A DNA stretch of 5,273 nt from Oscillospiraceae bacterium (GTDB taxonomy: Bacteria; Bacillota; Clostridia; Oscillospirales; Ruminococcaceae). The notes under the pieces were generated by a model that worked only from the letters and a program-made list of their open reading frames with translations, was not told where the DNA came from and did no database searches. The position numbers and the translations under genes were made by a program. Shown here piece after piece: positions 1 to 5,244 of the stretch; within the stretch, counting starts at the first letter, position 1, and every line of letters begins with the position of its first letter. Location: the NCBI GenBank assembly GCA_014858325.1, contig RKCM01000042.1, positions 1 through 5,273 on the forward strand. The letters are read 5' to 3'.

Positions 1-61
1 TCGGCAGCACAGCGACGGGAAGCATCAGAGCTTTGCCCAGTTTCTGGAGATACTTCATCAT
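1..61 (-). CDS. PTS sugar transporter EIIC component, N-terminal fragment (runs off left edge)
   Basis: Read on the minus strand from the ATG at 61-59, the sequence encodes MMKYLQKLGKALMLPVAVLP and then leaves the window. This matches the characteristic start of glucose/N-acetylglucosamine-family PTS permeases (EIIC), whose first residues form a short amphipathic stretch leading into the first membrane helix. In the family the protein is an integral membrane permease that takes up a sugar while it is phosphorylated from HPr through EIIA and EIIB. The start is supported by AAGGAGGA at 78-71, nine bases upstream. The next codon is also ATG (58-56) and could be used instead. A further in-frame ATG at 70-68 lies too close to the ribosome binding site. 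Only about 20 codons are visible, so the sugar specificity and any fused EIIB or EIIA domain cannot be judged. The gene is divergent from prmA. Confidence 0.8.
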   Translation of the reverse strand, partial: MMKYLQKLGKALMLPVAVLP

Positions 62-310
62 AAGACACATTCCTCCTTAAAGAATGTTGTTGTTATGGAA
101 AGCGCCTGGTTGTGTGCTGTCCATATTTTCGTAACATCATCTTAACACATTTTAAGAAAAAAGGAAAGGGTCTTCCATCAAAAGTTCATGCTTTTGCTTC
201 AAAAATCCCGGTTTCCCGTTTTCTTCGTAAAAACTTTTTGGGAAATCTGCTCAAAGCAGAGACTTCGTCAAAAAAATATTTTCTTTGCCAAAACCTTAGC
301 CACAAATCGC
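62..310. other. AT-rich divergent intergenic region, no gene seen
   Basis: This stretch separates the divergent EIIC gene from the prmA operon and is much richer in A and T than the genes. I see no convincing coding sequence in it. It holds the EIIC ribosome binding site, an imperfect inverted repeat (TATGGA 94-99 with TCCATA 120-125, extended by AGC/GCT across an A-G mismatch), a small perfect hairpin TCTGCT/AGCAGA at 246-260, and A/T tracts at 156-163 and 270-282. The leftward promoter for EIIC presumably lies here, but no -35/-10 pair on the minus strand was good enough to call. I found no catabolite-responsive (cre) site by eye. Confidence 0.6.
71..78 (-). promoter_or_regulatory. Ribosome binding site of the PTS EIIC gene
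   Basis: The minus strand reads AAGGAGGA from 78 to 71, a near-perfect anti-SD match. Nine bases separate it from the ATG at 61, which makes that ATG the preferred start over the in-frame ATGs at 70 (spacing too short) and 58 (spacing longer). Confidence 0.75.
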
Positions 311-339
311 TTGCATCCCAGCGCAGAATCGGGTACAAT
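311..339 (+). promoter_or_regulatory. Candidate sigma-A type promoter for prmA-rsmE
   Basis: TTGCAT at 311-316 and TACAAT at 334-339 are separated by 17 bases. The -10 matches TATAAT at five of six positions; the -35 matches TTGACA at only three, so the -35 is weak. A second A/T block at 342-350 offers other -10 hexamers but no better -35. Transcription would start near 346, which would place the whole palindromic block (355-464) in a leader of about 145 bases ahead of prmA. Confidence 0.5.
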
Positions 340-354
340 CCTATTATAAAGGCG

Positions 355-397
355 CCCTCTCAGGCGCTGACGCGCCAGCTCCCCCAAAGGGGGAGCC
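355..397 (+). repeat. Palindromic intergenic unit 1 (forward orientation)
   Basis: The unit is built in order from a pyrimidine arm (CCCTCTCA, 355-362), a small hairpin (GGCGC 363-367, loop TGAC, GCGCC 372-376), a single A, and an 8-bp pyrimidine/purine hairpin (GCTCCCCC 378-385, loop AAA, GGGGGAGC 389-396), ending in C. The same order of parts occurs in unit 3 (5174-5216) and, reversed, in unit 2 (421-464). No coding potential is apparent. It is probably a dispersed, non-autonomous structured repeat of the host genome. Confidence 0.7.
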
Positions 398-420
398 AAG
401 AACGTTTTATCGACGCCCTT

Positions 421-469
421 GCCTCTCCCTCTGGGAGAGGTGTCTGCGAAGCAGACGGAGAGGGCAAGG
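421..469 (-). repeat. Palindromic intergenic unit 2 (reverse orientation)
   Basis: It is a mirror-image copy of the unit 1 architecture: an 8-bp hairpin (CCTCTCCC 422-429, loop TCT, GGGAGAGG 433-440), a T, a small hairpin (GTCTGC 442-447, loop GAA, GCAGAC 451-456), and a purine arm GGAGAGGG (457-464). CCTTGCC (417-423) can also pair with GGCAAGG (463-469), closing a three-way junction around the two inner hairpins. The purine arm and the purine side of the first hairpin could compete for the same pyrimidine strand, so two folds are possible. The unit ends nine bases before the prmA ribosome binding site, so it lies in the likely prmA leader. Confidence 0.7.
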
Positions 470-490
470 AACCGAACAAGGAGATTTACT

Positions 491-1405
491 ATGGAATGGA
501 CTGACATCCAGCTCACCGTCTCAAAGGCCGACGCCGACAACGCCGAGGCAGTGGCGACCATGATCGCCGACGGCGGCATCTATATCGAAGATTACAGCGA
601 CATCGAGCAACAGGTGGCCGAGATCGCCCATGTGGACCTCATCGAGCAGGAGCTGCTGGACAAACCCCGGGATACCGTCATCATCCACCTGTATCTGGAG
701 CCGGGCGCTTCCCCCGTGGAGACGCTGGCCCTCATCGCCGCCCGGATGGAAGCCGCCGGCATCCCCTACACCGCGGCGACCGCCGGCGTGGAGCAGGAGG
801 ACTGGCAGAACGGCTGGCGCAAATATTACCACCCCATGGAGATCGGCAGCCGCCTTGCCGTCGTGCCCTCCTGGCAGGAGTACGATACGCCCCGCGTCAA
901 GCTCATCCTGGACCCCGGCCTTGCCTTTGGCACCGGCGGCCACGAGACCACCAGCCTCTGTCTGGAAGCGCTGGATGAGCGGGTGAAGGGCGGCGAGCGG
1001 GTGCTGGACATCGGCACCGGCAGCGGCATCCTTGCCATTGCGGCCCTCAAGCTGGGCGCTTCCGTGGCCGAGGGCGTGGACATCGACCCCGTGGCCGTCC
1101 GCACCGCCGGGGAGAACGCCGCCCTCAACGGCGTGGCCGACAAGCTCACCGTCCTGGTGGGCGATTTGTCCGATCAAGCCAGCGGCCAGTACGACATCGT
1201 CACCGCCAACATCGTGGCCAACGCCATCCTCAGCCTTGCCCCCGCCGTGCCCGCCCTCATGGCCGACGACGGCATCTTCATCGCCAGCGGCATCATCGAC
1301 AGCCGCAAGGACGAGGTGCTGGCAGGCCTTGCCGCCGCCGGGCTTGCCGTGCAGGAAGTGAAGGAGAAGCGCGGCTGGGAGTGCATCGTCTGCAAGAAGG
1401 GTTGA
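491..1405 (+). CDS. prmA: Ribosomal protein L11 methyltransferase
   Basis: PrmA is a cytoplasmic SAM-dependent enzyme that trimethylates amino groups of ribosomal protein L11. The 304-residue product has the family's usual length and layout. Residues 1-120 form the N-terminal substrate-recognition region and residues about 125-304 the Rossmann-type methyltransferase domain. Diagnostic motifs are LDPGLAFGTGGHETT (140-154), the SAM-binding loop VLDIGTGSG (171-179), the acidic loop GVDIDP (195-200) that should contact the SAM ribose, and TANIVANAIL (238-247) in the position of the family's catalytic N-I motif. The start at 491 is chosen because AAGGAG (478-483) lies seven bases upstream and because the family starts with this sequence; the frame is open further upstream but enters the palindromic repeat. 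It is the first gene of an apparent operon with rsmE. Confidence 0.95.
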   Translation: MEWTDIQLTVSKADADNAEAVATMIADGGIYIEDYSDIEQQVAEIAHVDLIEQELLDKPRDTVIIHLYLEPGASPVETLALIAARMEAAGIPYTAATAGVEQEDWQNGWRKYYHPMEIGSRLAVVPSWQEYDTPRVKLILDPGLAFGTGGHETTSLCLEALDERVKGGERVLDIGTGSGILAIAALKLGASVAEGVDIDPVAVRTAGENAALNGVADKLTVLVGDLSDQASGQYDIVTANIVANAILSLAPAVPALMADDGIFIASGIIDSRKDEVLAGLAAAGLAVQEVKEKRGWECIVCKKG

Positions 1406-1409
1406 TCTT

Positions 1410-2153
1410 ATGCCGCATCGTTATTTTACTACGGAAATTTCCGACGGCACCGCCATCCTGCGCGGAGCCGACGCCCACCACCTTGCCCGCGTGATGCGGG
1501 GCAAACCGGGGGATACCGTCATTTTGTGCGACGGCAAGGCCGTGGAGTATACGGCCACCATCACCGGCTTTGGGGACGAGACGGTGGAGTTCCGCGTGGA
1601 GCCGGGCTACCCCAGCGCCGCCGAGCCCACCGTGGAAGTGACCCTTTTTGTGGGTTACCCCAAGCAGGATAAGCTGGAGCAGGTCATCCGCCACGGCGTG
1701 GAGCTGGGCTGCGCCCACTTCGTGCCCTTCTTCAGCCGCTACTGCGTGGCGGCCCCCAAAAAAGAGGAGCAGAAGAACGAGCGGTACAACCGCATCGCCT
1801 TTGAGGCCGCCAAGCAGTGCGGCCGGGGCGTGCTGCCCGATGTGGCCCTGCCCCTGCCCAACTTCGGGGCCCTCTGCCGGGCGCTGGACGGCTACGACCT
1901 GGTGCTCTTCTGCTACGAGTGCGGCGGCGCACCCCTGCGCCAGCTGCTGGCAGATGTAACACCCGCCGAGGGCCGGCGCCTGAAGCTCGCTGTCATCACC
2001 GGGGCCGAGGGCGGCTTTGCCGCCGAGGAGGCCGAAATGGCCGCGAAGGCAGGCGCAAAGACCGTGGGCCTCGGCCCCCGCATCCTGCGGTGTGAGACGG
2101 CCCCGCTGGCCGTCCTCTCCGCCGTGATGACCCTGACGGGCAACCTCGAATAA
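1410..2153 (+). CDS. rsmE: 16S rRNA (uracil-1498-N3)-methyltransferase
   Basis: RsmE is a SPOUT-class (knotted) enzyme that methylates N3 of U1498 in 16S rRNA of the small ribosomal subunit. The 247-residue product shows an N-terminal PUA-like part (residues 1-70, with HHLARVMR at 23-30) and the knotted catalytic domain (about 75-247). Family landmarks are KQDKLEQVIRHGVELG (85-100), NRIAFEAAKQCGR (127-139), ITGAEGGFAAEE (196-207) and LGPRILRCETAPLAVLS (221-237), the last two forming the SAM-binding knot. The glycine loop reads GAEGG rather than the common GPEGG, and the usual Lys before the ELG motif is His; both look like tolerated variation. The ATG lies four bases after the prmA stop with only a modest SD (AAGAAGGG, 1394-1401), which suggests translational coupling. 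prmA-rsmE adjacency is usual in Firmicutes. Confidence 0.94.
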   Translation: MPHRYFTTEISDGTAILRGADAHHLARVMRGKPGDTVILCDGKAVEYTATITGFGDETVEFRVEPGYPSAAEPTVEVTLFVGYPKQDKLEQVIRHGVELGCAHFVPFFSRYCVAAPKKEEQKNERYNRIAFEAAKQCGRGVLPDVALPLPNFGALCRALDGYDLVLFCYECGGAPLRQLLADVTPAEGRRLKLAVITGAEGGFAAEEAEMAAKAGAKTVGLGPRILRCETAPLAVLSAVMTLTGNLE

Positions 2154-2173
2154 GGACGTGAAAAATACAACAG

Positions 2174-2198
2174 CTTTTCCCGTTTTTCCCAGGAAAAG
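2174..2198. promoter_or_regulatory. Inverted repeat in the patatin promoter, possible operator
   Basis: CTTTTCC (2174-2180) and GGAAAAG (2192-2198) form a perfect 7-bp inverted repeat around 11 bases. It covers the -35 position and part of the spacer of the promoter whose -10 is at 2204. The same stretch contains the direct repeat TTTTCCC (2175-2181 and 2184-2190). It has no T tract after it, so it does not look like a terminator for rsmE. A repressor-binding role is an inference from position only. Confidence 0.35.
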
Positions 2199-2200
2199 TA

Positions 2201-2209
2201 TGCTATAAT
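2201..2209 (+). promoter_or_regulatory. Extended -10 promoter of the patatin/EI operon
   Basis: TGCTATAAT (2201-2209) is a perfect extended -10 (TGnTATAAT). The -35 region is only T-rich (near 2183-2188) and poorly matches TTGACA, as is common for extended -10 promoters. Transcription should start near 2216, giving a leader of about 43 bases before the patatin start. This gives the patatin and EI genes a promoter independent of prmA-rsmE, although read-through from rsmE remains possible because no terminator is seen between them. Confidence 0.75.
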
Positions 2210-2244
2210 AGCGGCAGCTGAAGCAAAACCGGGAACGGTCAAAC

Positions 2245-2250
2245 AGGAGG
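2245..2250 (+). promoter_or_regulatory. Ribosome binding site deciding the patatin start
   Basis: AGGAGG (2245-2250) is eight bases upstream of the ATG at 2259. The frame also contains an earlier GTG (2250-2252), but that codon overlaps the ribosome binding site itself, so the ATG is the likely start. Confidence 0.8.
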
Positions 2251-2258
2251 TGGATCGG

Positions 2259-3437
2259 ATGGCAAACACGAACCCCAAAGCCCCCCGCAAAGCGTTGGTG
2301 CTGGCGGGCGGCGGCGCCCGGGGCAGCTATCAGGTGGGCGTCTGGCGCGCCCTCACTGAGCTGGGCTGGAAGCCCGACCTCATCACAGGCACCAGCGTGG
2401 GCAGCCTGAACGGCGCCATGTTTGCGCTGGACCTCTACGAGACGGCCCGGGATATGTGGCTGTCCATCCGCAGCCAGGACGTGATGGAGCTGCCCGAGCA
2501 GGACGCCGACCTCTCCGAGCTGCACCGCTTTCTGCGGGAGGTGGTGCGGCAGGGCGGCATGGACGTCACCCCGCTGGAGGAGATCGTAGAGCGGGTGCTG
2601 GACGAGGACGCGCTCCGGGCCTCCCCCATCGATTTCGGCCTGGTCACCGTGGAGCAGCGGGGCCTCCGCCCCCGGGAGCTGCCCCTGAAAGACATCCCCC
2701 GCGGCAAAGTAAAGGATTACCTGCTGGCCTCTGCCGCCTGCTTCCCGGCCCTGCGGGCCCACAGCATCGACGGCGTGAACTATCTGGACGGCGGCTACCG
2801 GGACAATATGCCCACCGCCCTGGCCCAGAAGATGGGGGCCGACGAGCTGCTCTGCGTCGATCTGGAAGGGGTGGGCATCACCCGCCCCAACCGCACCGGC
2901 CTGCCCACCACCCTCGTCAAGAGCTATTGGGAGCTGGGCGACATCCTCCACTTCGACCCCGACACCGCCCGCCGGAACATCGAGCTGGGCTACTACGACA
3001 CCCGCCGGGCCATGGGCTATCTGCGGGGCTGCGCCTACGCCGTCTCCTGCGACGCCCAGAGCTGCCAGGACGCCGCGGCCTTTGCATGGCAGTTCGGCCA
3101 GCTGCAGAAGTTTGTGCGGGAGAAGTACCCCGTCACCCTGACGGCAGACGCGGCCCTGCGGCTGGCCAACCTGAAGGACGCCCACCTTGCCCCGCTGGAA
3201 GCCGCCGCCGAGGATGCAGGGGTGGACCCCACCGTTTACTACACCACTGAGACGCTGAGCAAGGCGTTTTTGGAAAAATGCGACCGGGAACGGCTGGAAG
3301 TTTTTGCCCCCCTGTTTGAGGGCACCGCCAGCGCCCCACAGGCCGCACGGGCGGCGCTGCTGCCCAACACATTTTTACAGGCGCTGGTCTGCCGGGTTCT
3401 GACCGGCCCGGCGCTGCCGGAGGTGACGGTATCGTGA
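2259..3437 (+). CDS. Patatin-like phospholipase family protein
   Basis: The 392-residue product is a patatin-family serine lipid acyl hydrolase. These enzymes cleave acyl esters of phospholipids or other lipids with a Ser-Asp dyad. The oxyanion loop GGGARG is at residues 17-22, the nucleophile motif GTSVG at 44-48 (Ser46), and the catalytic Asp in DGG at 177-179 (Asp177). All key residues are intact, so the protein is probably active. The core patatin domain spans about residues 11-205. The remainder contains DTARRNIELGYYDTRRAMGYL (about 235-255), a C-terminal region seen in clostridial patatin-like proteins, then a largely helical, alanine-rich tail of unknown role. No signal peptide or membrane helix is evident, so it should be cytoplasmic or peripheral. 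It has its own extended -10 promoter, and its stop codon overlaps the start of the EI gene. The substrate cannot be told from sequence. Confidence 0.92.
   Translation: MANTNPKAPRKALVLAGGGARGSYQVGVWRALTELGWKPDLITGTSVGSLNGAMFALDLYETARDMWLSIRSQDVMELPEQDADLSELHRFLREVVRQGGMDVTPLEEIVERVLDEDALRASPIDFGLVTVEQRGLRPRELPLKDIPRGKVKDYLLASAACFPALRAHSIDGVNYLDGGYRDNMPTALAQKMGADELLCVDLEGVGITRPNRTGLPTTLVKSYWELGDILHFDPDTARRNIELGYYDTRRAMGYLRGCAYAVSCDAQSCQDAAAFAWQFGQLQKFVREKYPVTLTADAALRLANLKDAHLAPLEAAAEDAGVDPTVYYTTETLSKAFLEKCDRERLEVFAPLFEGTASAPQAARAALLPNTFLQALVCRVLTGPALPEVTVS
3419..3426 (+). promoter_or_regulatory. Strong ribosome binding site for the EI gene inside the patatin 3' end
   Basis: GGAGGTGA (3419-3426) is a perfect anti-SD complement located in the last codons of the patatin gene, seven bases before the GTG start at 3434. 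It supports GTG as the true start and indicates efficient initiation coupled to the overlapping patatin stop. Confidence 0.8.
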
Positions 3438-5074
3438 AAACCTATCAGGGCGTGTCTGCTTCCCCGGGCCTTGTGCTGGGGCAGGTCAGCCTGCTGGAAC
3501 ACCATGTGGAAACTTTCCGGGATGGGCCCTTCCACCCGGAGCAGGAGCGGGAGCTGCTGGACAACGCCATCCATACAGCCCAGAAAGAGCTGGACAACAT
3601 GGCCGAGCGCAGCGCCCCCACCGAGCAGGCCATCTTCCTTTTCCAGAGCATGATGCTGGAAGACGAAGGCATGATGAATGAGGTACACTTTCAGATCAAG
3701 GCCGGCCTCAGCGCCGCCGAGGCCATGGACCGGGTGGGCCGCCGCTACGCGGAGCAGCTGGCCAACATGAAGGATAACGCCTACATGCAGCTGCGGAGCG
3801 TGGACATTCTGGACGCCACCCGCCGGGTGGTCAATATCCTGACGAACCGTCCCCGGGTCTGGCTGGCGCTGGACCACCCCGTTATTCTGGCGGCGGAGCT
3901 GCTCATGCCGTCGGATCTGTTCAGCGTGCCTTCCGGCATGATCCTGGGCATCATCACCGCCGAGGGCAGCGGCCAGAGCCACGCCGCCATCATTGCCCGG
4001 GCCATGGGCATCCCCGGCATCGTGCAGGTGGGGATGGATTTCCTCCACGACTGCGATGGCCGGGCCGTCATTCTGGACGCCGCCAACGGCACCTGCACCC
4101 TCGACCCCGACGCGCTGGCCCGCCAGCAGGCGGTCTCCCGCATCTGCCAGCTCCAGCGGGAAGGGGCGCAGATGGCCTCCCTCCGGGCCCTGCCCAACCG
4201 CACCCGGGATGGGGCCGATTTTGAGCTGCTGGCCAACTGCTTCGGCCCCGAGGACATCGACACCGCCATGCAGTCCGGGGCCCAGGGCGTGGGCCTGCTG
4301 CGCAGCAGCTACCTCATGCTGCCGGGCCGCATTTTGGACGAGCAGGAGCAGTATTTCTTCTACAGCTCCTGCATCGTCGCCGCCAAGGGCTGCCCCGTCA
4401 CCGTCCGCACCTTCGATTTCGGTGCCGACCGCACCATGGCCGATGCCTATCAGGGGCTGCAGTCCTCCAAGCTGGGCCTGCGGGGCATCCGCAGCAGCCT
4501 GCGCAACCCGCTGCAGTTCGAGACGCAGCTGTGCGCCCTGATGCGCGCCGCCGCCCGGGGCCCGCTGCGGGTGATGTTCCCCATGGTGACCAACGTGGAG
4601 GACTGGGACGCCGCCATGGCCACCGTGGAGCGCTGCCGCCAGCACCTGCGGGAGCGGCGGGTGCCCTTCAACGAGAACACTCCCTTCGGCGTGATGCTCA
4701 GCATCCCCTCCGCCTGCCTGACGGCCGAGGATTTTGTCGCCCACGGGTGCGATTTCTTCGTCATCGGCACCAACGACCTCACCCAGTACACCCACGCGGT
4801 GGACCGGGAGCTGGCCGTGGGCGAGCACTACTACCACCCCACCAGCAAGGCCATAAAAAAGCTCATCTCGCTGGTGATGGACGCCGCCCGGACAGGCGGC
4901 ATCCCCGTCACCGTCTGCGGCCTTGCCGTGGGCACCCCCGCCAACGCCGTGCAATACTTACAGATGGGCCTGCGCAGCTTTTCCATGAGCCCGCAGGACC
5001 TGCTGGAGGCCAAAAAGGCCCTCCTCGAAGCCGAGGCCGGCACCGCCGCGCAAAAGCTTCCGGCCCTTGTTTGA
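3434..5074 (+). CDS. ptsI: Divergent phosphoenolpyruvate-protein phosphotransferase (PTS Enzyme I homologue)
   Basis: EI takes phosphate from PEP onto a histidine and passes it to HPr, the first step of PTS sugar uptake. The 546-residue product has the full EI layout, slightly shorter than the usual 570 or so: an N-terminal segment (GVSASPG, 6-12), a helical HPr-binding region (about 35-145), the phospho-histidine domain (GSGQSHAAIIAR, 178-189; His183), and a PEP-binding barrel (about 255-530). Against well-known E. coli EI residues, the equivalents of Arg296 (Arg290), Arg332 (Arg325), Asn454-Asp455 (447-448), Arg465 (458) and Cys502 (495) are kept. The Mg2+ ligand Glu431 is replaced by Ser423 (GVMLSIPSA), RTEFL reads RSSYL (290-294), and CGE reads CGL (495-497). 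It may be a paralogue with altered activity rather than the general EI, so the symbol is tentative. The GTG start overlaps the patatin stop by four bases. Confidence 0.88.
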   Translation: MKTYQGVSASPGLVLGQVSLLEHHVETFRDGPFHPEQERELLDNAIHTAQKELDNMAERSAPTEQAIFLFQSMMLEDEGMMNEVHFQIKAGLSAAEAMDRVGRRYAEQLANMKDNAYMQLRSVDILDATRRVVNILTNRPRVWLALDHPVILAAELLMPSDLFSVPSGMILGIITAEGSGQSHAAIIARAMGIPGIVQVGMDFLHDCDGRAVILDAANGTCTLDPDALARQQAVSRICQLQREGAQMASLRALPNRTRDGADFELLANCFGPEDIDTAMQSGAQGVGLLRSSYLMLPGRILDEQEQYFFYSSCIVAAKGCPVTVRTFDFGADRTMADAYQGLQSSKLGLRGIRSSLRNPLQFETQLCALMRAAARGPLRVMFPMVTNVEDWDAAMATVERCRQHLRERRVPFNENTPFGVMLSIPSACLTAEDFVAHGCDFFVIGTNDLTQYTHAVDRELAVGEHYYHPTSKAIKKLISLVMDAARTGGIPVTVCGLAVGTPANAVQYLQMGLRSFSMSPQDLLEAKKALLEAEAGTAAQKLPALV

Positions 5075-5096
5075 CCAACCAGAAAAACCGAAAAAG

Positions 5097-5138
5097 CCAG
5101 CAGCGCCGGAAGGATGCGGTCCCTTCCGGCGCTGCTGG
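5097..5138. terminator. Perfect 17-bp hairpin, bidirectional intrinsic terminator
   Basis: The left arm 5097-5113 and right arm 5122-5138 pair perfectly over 17 bp around an 8-base loop. It begins 22 bases after the EI stop codon, so it should end the patatin/EI transcript. On the plus strand the stem is followed by only TTTCT, a short U tract. On the minus strand it is followed by CTTTTTCGGTTTTTC, a much better one, so the hairpin would also stop leftward transcription from beyond the right side, and perhaps more efficiently. Confidence 0.88.
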
Positions 5139-5173
5139 TTTCTATGGGTATTGTGAGGATGGCGATTGAACAC

Positions 5174-5216
5174 GCTCCCCCAGTCGCTTTGCGACAGCCC
5201 CCTCACGGAGGGGGCC
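5174..5216 (+). repeat. Palindromic intergenic unit 3 (forward orientation)
   Basis: It has the same order of parts as unit 1: pyrimidine arm GCTCCCCCA (5174-5182), small hairpin GTCGC (5183-5187), loop TTT, GCGAC (5191-5195), a single A, then the 8-bp hairpin GCCCCCTC (5197-5204), loop ACG, GAGGGGGC (5208-5215), and C. The last hairpin is followed by CTTTT (5216-5220) and could act as a weak second terminator for rightward transcription. The initial GCTCCCC can also pair with GGGGAGC at 5235-5241. Confidence 0.7.
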
Positions 5217-5244
5217 TTTTACGCTGGTGCTGCCGGGGAGCAAA

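Noticed and set aside
246..282. Hairpin TCTGCTCAAAGCAGA followed by GACTTCGTC and an A tract, considered as a terminator
   Set aside because: On the plus strand the tract is A, not T, and on the minus strand the T tract precedes the stem, so it does not fit an intrinsic terminator in either direction.
355..469. CRISPR array
   Set aside because: The repeats are self-palindromic units in opposed orientation with no regular spacers and no cas genes nearby.
419..490. Upstream extension of prmA by 24 codons
   Set aside because: The extension would translate palindromic unit 2 and has no ribosome binding site, whereas AAGGAG lies seven bases before the ATG at 491, where the PrmA family sequence begins.
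112..504. Plus-strand open frame of 130 codons in the intergenic region
   Set aside because: It starts without a convincing ribosome binding site, runs through the AT-rich region, the promoter and both palindromic units, and overlaps the prmA start in another frame. Its protein resembles nothing I recognise.
2174..2198. Intrinsic terminator for rsmE
   Set aside because: The stem is A/T-rich and only 7 bp with an 11-base loop, and no T run follows; it overlaps a clear promoter instead.
1293..3185. Very long minus-strand open frame (630 codons) opposite rsmE and the patatin gene
   Set aside because: It is antisense to well-recognised genes, is a by-product of GC-rich third positions, crosses gene boundaries, and its translation is low-complexity Gly/Ala/His/Val/Gln with no domain I recognise.
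3239..4954. Long minus-strand open frame (571 codons) opposite the EI gene
   Set aside because: It has the same shadow pattern: it lies antisense to a clear EI homologue, is composed of Gly/Ala/His-rich filler, and has no ribosome binding site or promoter that I can see.
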